A stretch of DNA of 12,085 nt from Christensenella sp. UBA6420 (lineage in GTDB: Bacteria; Bacillota; Clostridia; Christensenellales; DTU072): contig DJPE01000058.1 of the NCBI GenBank assembly GCA_002439705.1, positions 1 to 12,085 on the forward strand, in the 5' to 3' direction. Shown piece by piece: positions 5,663 through 12,085 of the stretch. The notes under the pieces were generated by a model. That model saw only the letters and a program-made list of their open reading frames with translations. It was not told the DNA's origin and searched no databases. A program made the position numbers and the translations under genes. Positions within the stretch are counted from its first letter, which is position 1. Each line of letters opens with the position of its first letter.

Positions 5663-6754
5663 TTGAAAGTATCGAAGCTGTATCTCGAAAACTTTTTAAG
5701 TTACGAAAACCTTTACTGCGAATTCTCCGACGGACTTAACGTACTCGTCGGGCAGAACGCCGCGGGTAAAACCAACCTCGCCGAAAGCATATTCTACTGC
5801 TCGGTCGGCAAGTCGGCGAGAGGCTTGAAGGACAAGGAACTTATAAACTGGAACGCTTCGGACGGGGCGCGTATCCGTTTACGCGTGGAAAAAAAGTATT
5901 CTTCCCACACCGTAGACATTCGCATAGACAAGCAGGGCAAGAAGCGCATTACTATTGACGAACTTCCCATAAGTCGCATGGGAGAACTTATGGGGGTACT
6001 CAACACCGTCTACTTCTCCCCCGACGAAATGCGGCTTATAAAGGAATCGCCCGCCGACAGACGGCGGTTCATAGATATGAGTTTATGCCAACGCGACAAA
6101 CTCTATTTTTATAAACTGAACGACTACAACCGCCTGCTTATTCAGCGGAACAAACTGTTAAAGAACTATCGTCAAAGCCCGTCGCTTAACGATATGTGCG
6201 GAATAATAAACGTAAAACTTGCCGAGTTGCAGGATTTTATCATAAAAAAGCGGTTGGAGTTCATAGCGGAGATAAGTCCGCTCGCCGACGCCCGACACCG
6301 TAAAATAACGGGCGACAAAGAAGGACTTACTTTATCGTACGAAACCGAAGACGTGGACGTAAACGACGTAAAAAATTCCGTTCTCGCCCTGTACGAACAG
6401 AACTTCGAAAAGGACTGTCGGTTGGAGTACACCACGGTAGGAATCCACCGCGACGACCTTAAAATTTCGGCGGGCGGGATAGACGTAAGAAAATACGGCT
6501 CGCAAGGTCAGCAGCGTACGTCCGCATTAAGCCTTAAACTTGCCGAAACGGACTCTTTTTATCTTTCCACGGGGGAATATCCCCTGCTTATACTCGACGA
6601 CGTGGCGAGCGAACTCGACGGCGAAAGACAAAAAGCGTTATTTGAAAATCTCGACGGAATACAGACGGTAGTGACCGCTACGAGCGTGTCGCCCGACTTT
6701 GTCGGAGCTACCGTTTACGACATTAAAGACAACAATATATCTAAGAGGAGCTAA
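5663..6754 (+). CDS. recF: DNA replication and repair protein RecF
   Basis: RecF is an SMC-like ABC ATPase that, with RecO and RecR, helps load RecA on gapped DNA. The 363 residues (usual for the family) carry Walker A GQNAAGKT (30-37), the family block VYFSPDEMRLIKESPADRRR (116-135), an ABC signature in YGSQGQQRTSALSLKLAE (278-295) and Walker B PLLILDDVASELD (307-319). The start is TTG at 5663: AGGGAG at 5651-5656 supports it, and the protein then begins MKVSKLYLENF, as RecF should. It is 26 bases past smpB, and argS begins 2 bases after its stop, with the argS SD inside the last recF codons. In most bacteria recF sits beside dnaA and dnaN, so this location is unusual. All ATPase motifs are intact. 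Confidence 0.95.
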   Translation: MKVSKLYLENFLSYENLYCEFSDGLNVLVGQNAAGKTNLAESIFYCSVGKSARGLKDKELINWNASDGARIRLRVEKKYSSHTVDIRIDKQGKKRITIDELPISRMGELMGVLNTVYFSPDEMRLIKESPADRRRFIDMSLCQRDKLYFYKLNDYNRLLIQRNKLLKNYRQSPSLNDMCGIINVKLAELQDFIIKKRLEFIAEISPLADARHRKITGDKEGLTLSYETEDVDVNDVKNSVLALYEQNFEKDCRLEYTTVGIHRDDLKISAGGIDVRKYGSQGQQRTSALSLKLAETDSFYLSTGEYPLLILDDVASELDGERQKALFENLDGIQTVVTATSVSPDFVGATVYDIKDNNISKRS

Positions 6755-6756
6755 CT

Positions 6757-8451
6757 ATGGCGCAAGACGTAAAAAGACAAATTGCCGAACTAATAAAAAT
6801 CGACGGCGTAACCGCGGAACAGACGGAATCTTTCCTTATGACACCCCCCGACCCTAAACTCGGCGACTGGTCGCTGCCCTGTTTCCGCTTCGCGAAGGCT
6901 TTGCGCAAAAGCCCCGTCGCGATAGCCGACGAACTGGCAAAGTCCATCGAAAAACCCGATTTTATTTCGGAAATAACCGCGGTAAACGGTTATCTCAATT
7001 TCAAAATAAACAACGACGGCTTGGCGGAAAAGACGGTAAAGAAAATCCTTTCCGAAAATTCCGACTACGGGCAGGAACCCGCCAACGGCAAGACCGTATG
7101 TATCGACTACTCGTCGGTAAATATAGCAAAGCAATTCCACATAGGGCATCTTCTTACGACGGTAATCGGCGGAAGTCTGTACAGGATTTACAAAAAACTC
7201 GGTTACAACGCCGTCGGTATTAACCATTTGGGCGACTGGGGAACGCAGTTCGGGAAACTTATTTCTGCATTCAAGCGTTGGAGCAGCGAAGAAGAACTCG
7301 CCGAAAAAGGTATGTCGGTTCTTACCGAAATTTACGTTCGTTTCCACACCGAAGCGGAAAAAAATCCCGCGCTCAACGACGAAGCAAGGCACTATTTTAA
7401 GTTAATCGAAGACGGCGACCCCGAAGCCACGCACTTATTCAATCTCTTTAAGGAAGTCACCCTTAAAGAAGTTCAGAAGACTTACAAGCGTCTTAACATA
7501 ACTTTTGACAGCTACAACGGAGAAAGTTTCTACAACGATAAAATGCAACCCGTACTCGACGAGCTGGAAGAAAAAGGACTCCTTAAAGAAAGCGACGGAG
7601 CGAAAGTCGTCGACCTGTCGGCGTACGATATGCCCCCGTGCCTACTCGTAAAAGCCGACGGAGCAACCTTATACGCCACCCGCGACCTTGCGGCGGCGTT
7701 CTACCGTAAAAAAACTTACGACTTCGACAAGTGTCTTTACGTAGTCGCGTACCAACAGAACTTACATTTCAGACAGTTTTTCAAGGTGTTGGAACTTATG
7801 GGCAAAGACTGGGCGAAAGATATGGTTCACGTCGCGTTCGGTATGGTCAGCCTGGAAGACGGAGCTATGAGTACCCGTCACGGAAAAGTCGTACTTCTGG
7901 AAGACGTCCTTAACAAAGCCGTCGCAAAGAGCCTTGATATAATTTCTCAAAAGAACCCCGACCTTGAAAACAAGGAAGAAGTCGCCGAAAAAGTGGGCGT
8001 GGGCGCGGTAATCTTCTCCGCACTCTACAATAACCGCATTAAAGATATGGTCTTCTCCTACGACAAGGTACTCAATTTCGACGGCGAAACCGCCCCCTAC
8101 GTTCAGTACACCGTGGCTCGCTGCAAGAGCGTAATAAGAAAGGTAGGCTCTTTCGACGTAGAAAAAGCCGACTTTACCGGTCTCGACAACGAAGAAAGCG
8201 CGGCGGTAATAAAACTTCTCAACAAGTTTTCCGAAGTTCTTAATTACTGTATAGAAAAATACGAACCCTGCTACTTATCCCGCTATTTAGTGGATTTGTG
8301 CAGAGAATATAATAGGTTTTACCTGAACAACAGAATTCTCAACGAAACGGACGAAATAAAGAACGCCCGTGCGGCTCTTACCGAATGCGTAAGAATAGTT
8401 CTCGAAGAAGGCTTACGCCTACTCGGTATCTCCGCCCCCGACAAAATGTAA
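6757..8451 (+). CDS. argS: Arginine--tRNA ligase
   Basis: This class I synthetase charges tRNA-Arg with arginine in the cytoplasm. The 564 residues include the N-terminal ArgRS additional domain (about 1-90), which contacts the tRNA D-loop, and the catalytic Rossmann fold. IDYSSVNIAKQFHIGH (116-131) contains the HIGH motif, and GINHLGDWGTQFGKL follows. MSTRHGK (371-377) stands in for KMSKS, as is normal for many ArgRS. The C-terminal DALR anticodon-binding domain starts near 446 (APYVQYTVARCKS). Length and motifs are typical. The ATG follows AGAGGAG at 6744-6750. It lies between recF and a PHP phosphatase, each only 2 bases away, so all are probably co-transcribed and translationally coupled. 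Confidence 0.97.
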   Translation: MAQDVKRQIAELIKIDGVTAEQTESFLMTPPDPKLGDWSLPCFRFAKALRKSPVAIADELAKSIEKPDFISEITAVNGYLNFKINNDGLAEKTVKKILSENSDYGQEPANGKTVCIDYSSVNIAKQFHIGHLLTTVIGGSLYRIYKKLGYNAVGINHLGDWGTQFGKLISAFKRWSSEEELAEKGMSVLTEIYVRFHTEAEKNPALNDEARHYFKLIEDGDPEATHLFNLFKEVTLKEVQKTYKRLNITFDSYNGESFYNDKMQPVLDELEEKGLLKESDGAKVVDLSAYDMPPCLLVKADGATLYATRDLAAAFYRKKTYDFDKCLYVVAYQQNLHFRQFFKVLELMGKDWAKDMVHVAFGMVSLEDGAMSTRHGKVVLLEDVLNKAVAKSLDIISQKNPDLENKEEVAEKVGVGAVIFSALYNNRIKDMVFSYDKVLNFDGETAPYVQYTVARCKSVIRKVGSFDVEKADFTGLDNEESAAVIKLLNKFSEVLNYCIEKYEPCYLSRYLVDLCREYNRFYLNNRILNETDEIKNARAALTECVRIVLEEGLRLLGISAPDKM

Positions 8452-8453
8452 CT

Positions 8454-9242
8454 ATGATAGACTGTCACACTCACACCGAATTTTCTTTCGACGGCAGGTC
8501 TTCCGCCGTCGATATGGCGGAAAAAGGAAAAGAACTTAACCTTGACTATATGGCGTTCACCGACCACTGCGACCGCGACTACGCTAAACTGTATAAGTAC
8601 ATCCACGTAAGGCAGATTAACGTAGAAAAGTATCTCGCCGCGGTGACGGAAATGAAAAACAAATATCCTTTTCTTGCCGTAGGAATAGAATTGGGCTACT
8701 CTCCCCTTGCCGAAGCCGACTATAAAAAACTCCCTTTGGACAAGTTCGACTACGTAATAAATTCGGTGCATACGGTGAACGGTCTCGACTGCTACAACAA
8801 AGAATTTTTCGACGGCAGAACTAAGGAAGAAGCCTACGGAAAGTACCTTAGTTGCGTGTCCGACAGCGTGGACGCCGATTACTCTTTCGATACGATTACC
8901 CATTTAGGTTTCGTCCGCAAAAACGCTCCGTACGAAGATAAAAGTATGCCTTTATCCTTATTCGGCGACAAAATAGACGAAATACTCAAAAAAATTATCG
9001 ACAAAAATAAAACGCTTGAACTAAACAGCAACGTAAAGTCGAAAGACTTTATGCCCACCGCCGAAATCGTCGCTCGATACGGAGAGTTAGGGGGAGAAAA
9101 CGTTTGTTTTTCTTCCGACGCTCACCTTACCGCCCGCGTGGGAGAAATGTATAAGGATGCGGCGGAACTTGCCAAAAAAATCGGTTTCCGTTATTGGACG
9201 GTCTACCGCGAACGTAAAATGCAAAAAATAAAAATCGACTGA
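8454..9242 (+). CDS. PHP-domain phosphatase, histidinol-phosphatase (HisJ/HisK) family
   Basis: This PHP metal-dependent phosphoesterase is of the family containing HisK-type histidinol-phosphatase, the penultimate step of histidine synthesis. No other his gene is in the window, so the true substrate could be another phosphate ester. From the ATG at 8454 the protein has 262 residues and a full set of likely metal ligands: H5 and H7 (DCHTHTEFSFDG), H38 (TDHCD), E79 (GIELG), H106 (SVHTVNG), H150 (THLGF), and D222/H224 (SSDAH). An in-frame ATG at 8385 would add 23 basic residues inside argS and place them before the PHP start, so it is rejected. No clear SD precedes 8454. The start lies 2 bases after the argS stop, which suggests translation by coupling. 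The family is firm, the substrate is not. Confidence 0.85.
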   Translation: MIDCHTHTEFSFDGRSSAVDMAEKGKELNLDYMAFTDHCDRDYAKLYKYIHVRQINVEKYLAAVTEMKNKYPFLAVGIELGYSPLAEADYKKLPLDKFDYVINSVHTVNGLDCYNKEFFDGRTKEEAYGKYLSCVSDSVDADYSFDTITHLGFVRKNAPYEDKSMPLSLFGDKIDEILKKIIDKNKTLELNSNVKSKDFMPTAEIVARYGELGGENVCFSSDAHLTARVGEMYKDAAELAKKIGFRYWTVYRERKMQKIKID

Positions 9243-9254
9243 CGGGAGAAAATT

Positions 9255-10967
9255 ATGAACAAAGCAGCAAAGTTTTTTGATAAATTCGCTTCGAATAAAG
9301 TCGCTCTTATCGTGAACGCGGTAATGGCTCTGCTCGCTACCGCAATATACCTTTCGATGCACACGATGCTCGGGTTTATCGGATATTTTACCTTCAAAGC
9401 GTTGCCGTATATTCTCGGCGCGCTCCTTATAGTAAGTTCCGTTCTGTCTCTCGTAATTTTACTTTACAAGAACAACAAAGTTATTTTTTATATAACTTTT
9501 TGTTATAACGTTATAGCTCTGCTCTTCTCGCTCGGATACTTTTTCGCGATGCTCACGTATTACAAAACTTTCCTTCTGGAAACGGCGAAAATCCTTGCCG
9601 TATACCTGTTTATCGCGATAGTCGTGTATCTTATCTTCTTCCACGGCAAACTTAAATTTAAGGGCAAAACGGCGGTGTCCATCGTCCTTTGCGTGGTTTT
9701 GGTAGGCGGTTCTATACTTTGCTTTACCGACTTTAAGTCCTTACGGATAAACTATAACACCGAAGGAGCGGCGGTCTACGCGGTGGAAGACGAATATCAA
9801 ATAGTGTGGACTACGAGAGCGAAAGGCTCCGGTTGGGTGGAAATAAACGGACAATGCTATTACGACGAGTACGCGGGACAAAAACGCACCGACACCACCG
9901 TGCATAAAGTCACGGTAAAACAGTCCGTTCTGGACGAAGCGAAAAGCTACACGGTAAAATCGCAGGCTATGCTGAGCGAACAGGGCTTTTCGGGGCTTAA
10001 CGGTTATACCGTGTCGAAGACTTATTCTTTCCGCCCCGTAGACCCGTCGGACGGAATACAGACTTACGTCCTTACCGACACCCACGACTACAACAACGCC
10101 CCCGTAAAAGCCGCTTCCTACTTCGGCGACAAGACCGACTTTATAGTCCTTGCCGGCGACCACGTCAACTTTCTCGACACGTCCGACCAGCTTCACAGGA
10201 TACTTAATCTTGCGCACAGATCCACCGGCGGCAATATCCCCGTAGTGTTCGCAAGGGGCAATCACGAACTGAAATGTAACGATTCGGAATACTTAGACCG
10301 CTACGTCGGGAGCCGAAACGAGAAGTTCTATTACACTTTCCGCCTGCAAAACGTATGGGGCGTAGTACTCGATATGGGCGAAGACCATGACGATAGCTGG
10401 AAAGAATTTTATAACACCGCACTCTACGACGGCTACCGCGCCGAACAGATTGCTTTCCTTGACGAAATAATCGAAAACAAGGACACAGAATACGCCGCAG
10501 AAGGTGTGGAATACAAGATAGCGATAAGCCATATAAACACCGCCATAACGGACTACGACAGGACCTATATGTTTGATTCTCTCGTAAGCCTTAACGAAAG
10601 ACTCAACGTCATAGCGCCCGACGTAATGCTGAGCGGACACCTGCACACTATATATAAAATAAACGCAGGATACGAAGCGGGCAAGCCCCTTTTTTATCAG
10701 CAAAACTATAAAGGTACGGCGGTAAGCGAAACTCCCGACTTTCTTGCGACGGGAGCGGCGTATCAGTCCGTTATCTGCGGAAGACGGGCGGATACCCAGT
10801 TACATTCGGCAAAAGAAAACTTCTTCGGATATAAGTATACGGGAACCGCTCTCGAATTCAACTTCGACGAAATAACTGCGAGATTTACCACGCAGGACAA
10901 AAACGTTCTGTTCTCCGTCAACGCCTTCGACGGCGAAGAATACGGAAAGGTGATAAAATTAAGATAA
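9255..10967 (+). CDS. Membrane-anchored calcineurin-like metallophosphoesterase
   Basis: The protein is a metal-dependent phosphohydrolase of unknown substrate. Its 570 residues have a hydrophobic N-terminal region with about five membrane helices (roughly 15-36, 41-72, 75-100, 107-130, 139-158). A beta-rich segment follows (about 170-265, VEDEYQIVWTTRAKGSGWVE), resembling the Fn3-like N-domain of purple acid phosphatases. The calcineurin-like domain spans about 270-545, with D275/H277 (TDTHD), D302 and N305 (GDHVN), GNHE (335-338), H426 (AISHIN) and GHLH (461-464). All five metallophosphoesterase motifs are present, so it should be catalytically competent. Whether the enzyme domain faces outward depends on the helix count. 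The ATG has GGGAGA upstream and the gene is 12 bases past the PHP gene, probably its operon partner. It is the last gene before the hairpin array. Confidence 0.85.
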   Translation: MNKAAKFFDKFASNKVALIVNAVMALLATAIYLSMHTMLGFIGYFTFKALPYILGALLIVSSVLSLVILLYKNNKVIFYITFCYNVIALLFSLGYFFAMLTYYKTFLLETAKILAVYLFIAIVVYLIFFHGKLKFKGKTAVSIVLCVVLVGGSILCFTDFKSLRINYNTEGAAVYAVEDEYQIVWTTRAKGSGWVEINGQCYYDEYAGQKRTDTTVHKVTVKQSVLDEAKSYTVKSQAMLSEQGFSGLNGYTVSKTYSFRPVDPSDGIQTYVLTDTHDYNNAPVKAASYFGDKTDFIVLAGDHVNFLDTSDQLHRILNLAHRSTGGNIPVVFARGNHELKCNDSEYLDRYVGSRNEKFYYTFRLQNVWGVVLDMGEDHDDSWKEFYNTALYDGYRAEQIAFLDEIIENKDTEYAAEGVEYKIAISHINTAITDYDRTYMFDSLVSLNERLNVIAPDVMLSGHLHTIYKINAGYEAGKPLFYQQNYKGTAVSETPDFLATGAAYQSVICGRRADTQLHSAKENFFGYKYTGTALEFNFDEITARFTTQDKNVLFSVNAFDGEEYGKVIKLR

Positions 10968-10973
10968 CCGCCA

Positions 10974-11085
10974 TAATTGCCCTACGGGCGTTAATTCCCG
11001 CCGCGCGGAGTTAATTGCCAACCGAAGTTTGGCGTTAATTGCCCTACGGGCGTTAATTTCCGAAGTCGACGCTTCGGAGTTACGG
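10974..11085 (+). repeat. GTTAATT-linker / variable-hairpin array
   Basis: The word (G)TTAATT recurs at 10974 (TAATT), 10990-10996, 11010-11016, 11034-11040 and 11052-11058, ending in the degenerate GTTACGG (11079-11085). Each interval holds one short hairpin: GCCC/GGGC (10979-10989), CCGC/GCGG (10998-11008), GCCAA/TTGGC (11017-11033), GCCC/GGGC again (11041-11051) and TCCGAAG/CTTCGGA (11059-11078). Spacings are 20, 24, 18 and 27 bases. Linkers are constant while stems differ in sequence but keep their pairing. It starts 7 bases past the metallophosphoesterase stop. It has no ORF and no T-run. A 13-base palindrome, GATATACTATATC, follows at 11085-11097. Confidence 0.75.
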
Positions 11086-11144
11086 ATATACTATATCTAT
11101 AAGAAAAGCGGTTTTCCTTAATACTTTTCAAGACAATTTCAATT

Positions 11145-11184
11145 AAACAAGACTAAAAAAATCTACTCTTAGTCTTGTTTTTTT
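11145..11184 (+). terminator. Strong intrinsic terminator
   Basis: AAACAAGACTAA (11145-11156) and TTAGTCTTGTTT (11169-11180) form a perfect 12-bp stem with a 12-base loop; a run of seven T residues (11178-11184) overlaps and follows the stem end. It lies 178 bases after the metallophosphoesterase stop, beyond the hairpin array, and separates that operon from spo0A. A weaker stem (AAGAAAA with TTTTCCTT, 11101-11119) stands between them. Confidence 0.88.
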
Positions 11185-11198
11185 ACAATCCGAGTCCT

Positions 11199-11205
11199 TT
11201 CGACA
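11199..11205 (-). promoter_or_regulatory. Perfect 0A box upstream of spo0A
   Basis: The plus strand reads TTCGACA, so the minus strand reads TGTCGAA, the Spo0A-binding consensus core. It is intergenic, about 50 bases upstream of the -35 of the proposed spo0A promoter. Autoregulation of spo0A through 0A boxes is known in Bacillus. The site here is a sequence match only. Confidence 0.5.
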
Positions 11206-11255
11206 CGGATAGACATCGTACGCTCTTATACGCTAATTTGCCCCTGAATATCGCA

Positions 11256-11285
11256 TTTACAAGTGTTTTTCTGCAATGATATTAT
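11256..11285 (+). promoter_or_regulatory. Probable promoter of spo0A
   Basis: TTTACA (11256-11261) and TATTAT (11280-11285) are separated by 18 bases, giving a leader of roughly 40 bases to the ATG at 11333. The match to sigma-A is moderate. A further sigma-H-type promoter is possible, as in Bacillus, but none was clear. Confidence 0.5.
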
Positions 11286-11332
11286 ATTTTCAGACGGGTT
11301 ACACCGCTTGAAAAAAATTTTTGGAGCTTGTT

Positions 11333-12049
11333 ATGAACGATATTAAAGTATGCTTTTGCGAAAGAGAACAATTTTTGAGAAACAAAATTTCCGCTTATTT
11401 TACGAACGCCGATTTCGACGCTTTCGTCTGTTCCGACGATGATTTTTTCGACAGACTCGACACTTTCGACGTAGCCGTTCTCGATATGAACGTAAATAGG
11501 TTCAGAGAAATCTACAACGAAGCAAAAGACGACGGCGCGAAAATAATTCTTACCTACGACGATACCCCTGAGCAAACCGCCTTGCTTAACGCGTTAAAAC
11601 CGAACGCCGTTATAGCGCGCCCGTATTCATTAAACGACCTTGCCGCTCTCGTCCGTTCTCTTCTTCCCCTGCCCGAAAAATATCGCCTTACTTCGTCCAC
11701 TAAGTCCATAGACGAAAAGTTAAGCAATATCTTTATACGCGCCGGTATTCCCCCGCACATAAAAGGCTATCAGTATCTCCGCACCGCGGTAAAACTCGCC
11801 ATTAACCAACCCGACATAGTAAACAGCATCACGAAAAAACTTTACCCCACCGTCGCCGAATACTACTCGACCACTCCGAGCAAAGTGGAACGTGCCATCC
11901 GCCACGCCATAGAAGTAGCCTGGAGCCGCGGCAAAATAGAAAACATAAACGCCATTTTCGGCATAAAAATATATTCCAAGGGCGACAAACCCACTAACGG
12001 AGAACTCATTGCGCTGATTGCGGATAAGATGGTAATTGAAATGATGTAA
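11333..12049 (+). CDS. spo0A: Stage 0 sporulation protein A, divergent receiver
   Basis: Spo0A is the response regulator that commits the cell to sporulation by binding 0A boxes. From the ATG at 11333 (GGAG at 11323-11326, 6-base gap) it has 238 residues; a TTG at 11321 is rejected because it lies before that SD. The C-terminal domain (about 128-238) is textbook Spo0A_C: IPPHIKGYQYLRTAVKL (139-155), SITKKLYP (165-172) and the recognition helix SKVERAIRHAIEVAWSRG (183-200). The receiver (1-111) is atypical. The probable phospho-acceptor D51 (VAVLD) and T74 are kept, but the acidic pair is E10-R11 instead of Asp-Asp, the usual Lys before Pro is R96 (ARPY), and the MPxxDG motif after the acceptor is absent. 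It stands alone; the spoIVB gene that precedes it in Bacillus is not here. Identity is secure from the DNA-binding domain; phosphorylation is uncertain. Confidence 0.93.
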   Translation: MNDIKVCFCEREQFLRNKISAYFTNADFDAFVCSDDDFFDRLDTFDVAVLDMNVNRFREIYNEAKDDGAKIILTYDDTPEQTALLNALKPNAVIARPYSLNDLAALVRSLLPLPEKYRLTSSTKSIDEKLSNIFIRAGIPPHIKGYQYLRTAVKLAINQPDIVNSITKKLYPTVAEYYSTTPSKVERAIRHAIEVAWSRGKIENINAIFGIKIYSKGDKPTNGELIALIADKMVIEMM

Positions 12050-12085
12050 ATCCGACCAAACGACTCCGACCACTCGTTATGCGGG

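Noticed and set aside
6790..7392. 200-codon open frame on the minus strand inside argS
   Set aside because: It lies wholly within a gene with complete family motifs and shows no domain features; such antisense frames are common here because of codon bias.
8385..8453. Upstream in-frame ATG for the PHP gene
   Set aside because: It would add 23 basic residues encoded inside argS, has no SD, and family members start right before the HTH metal site.
8319..8903. 194-codon minus-strand open frame across argS and the PHP gene
   Set aside because: Covered by two well-supported plus-strand genes; no recognisable motif.
10974..11085. CRISPR array
   Set aside because: The constant word is only 7 bases, spacings are uneven and short, the intervening sequences are palindromes, and no cas gene is near.
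11321..11332. TTG start for spo0A four codons upstream
   Set aside because: The GGAG ribosome binding site lies between this TTG and the ATG at 11333, so the ATG is the start.

Overview
The window reads as chromosomal DNA of an endospore-forming Clostridia-type Firmicute. The evidence is a cluster of sporulation and germination genes (spoIIR, sleB, ypeB, spo0A), a rubrerythrin typical of anaerobes, AGGAG-type ribosome binding sites and sigma-A-like promoters with 17-base spacers. An uncultured gut lineage is likely, but the window contains no rRNA or other marker that fixes the taxon. No mobile element, tRNA, rRNA or CRISPR array was seen.

Layout. Positions 1-263 hold no gene but are rich in hairpins and end in a short linker/hairpin array just past the rubrerythrin stop. 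Rubrerythrin (264-911, minus) has its own good promoter. A minus-strand operon follows, in transcription order spoIIR (3617-3102), sleB (3109-2384), ypeB (2374-1085), closed by a hairpin at 1024-1048. It joins the forespore signal that activates sigma-E processing to the cortex-lytic enzyme and its partner used at germination. A divergent 118-base gap leads to a DUF2156-type acyltransferase-like gene (3736-4611), then secG with a strong promoter and terminator, then a new transcription unit smpB-recF-argS-PHP phosphatase-membrane metallophosphoesterase (5190-10967), with gaps of 2 to 26 bases. Positions 10968-11332 are intergenic and hold a striking hairpin array, a strong terminator, a perfect 0A box and a promoter. 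The last gene is spo0A (11333-12049), the master sporulation regulator, with an unusual receiver domain.

How it fits together. Spo0A starts sporulation. SpoIIR signals from the forespore, and SleB/YpeB are stored for later cortex hydrolysis. The remaining genes are housekeeping (protein export, ribosome rescue, recombination repair, arginyl-tRNA) plus two hydrolases of unknown substrate.

The signals most worth a second look are two arrays built on the same plan: a constant short linker (GTTAATT at one, AAGTGAAGTTC at the other) separating short hairpins whose stems differ. Both start within about 10 bases of a stop codon. Also notable are the altered Spo0A receiver, the joining of spoIIR to sleB-ypeB, and the unusual neighbourhoods of recF and smpB.
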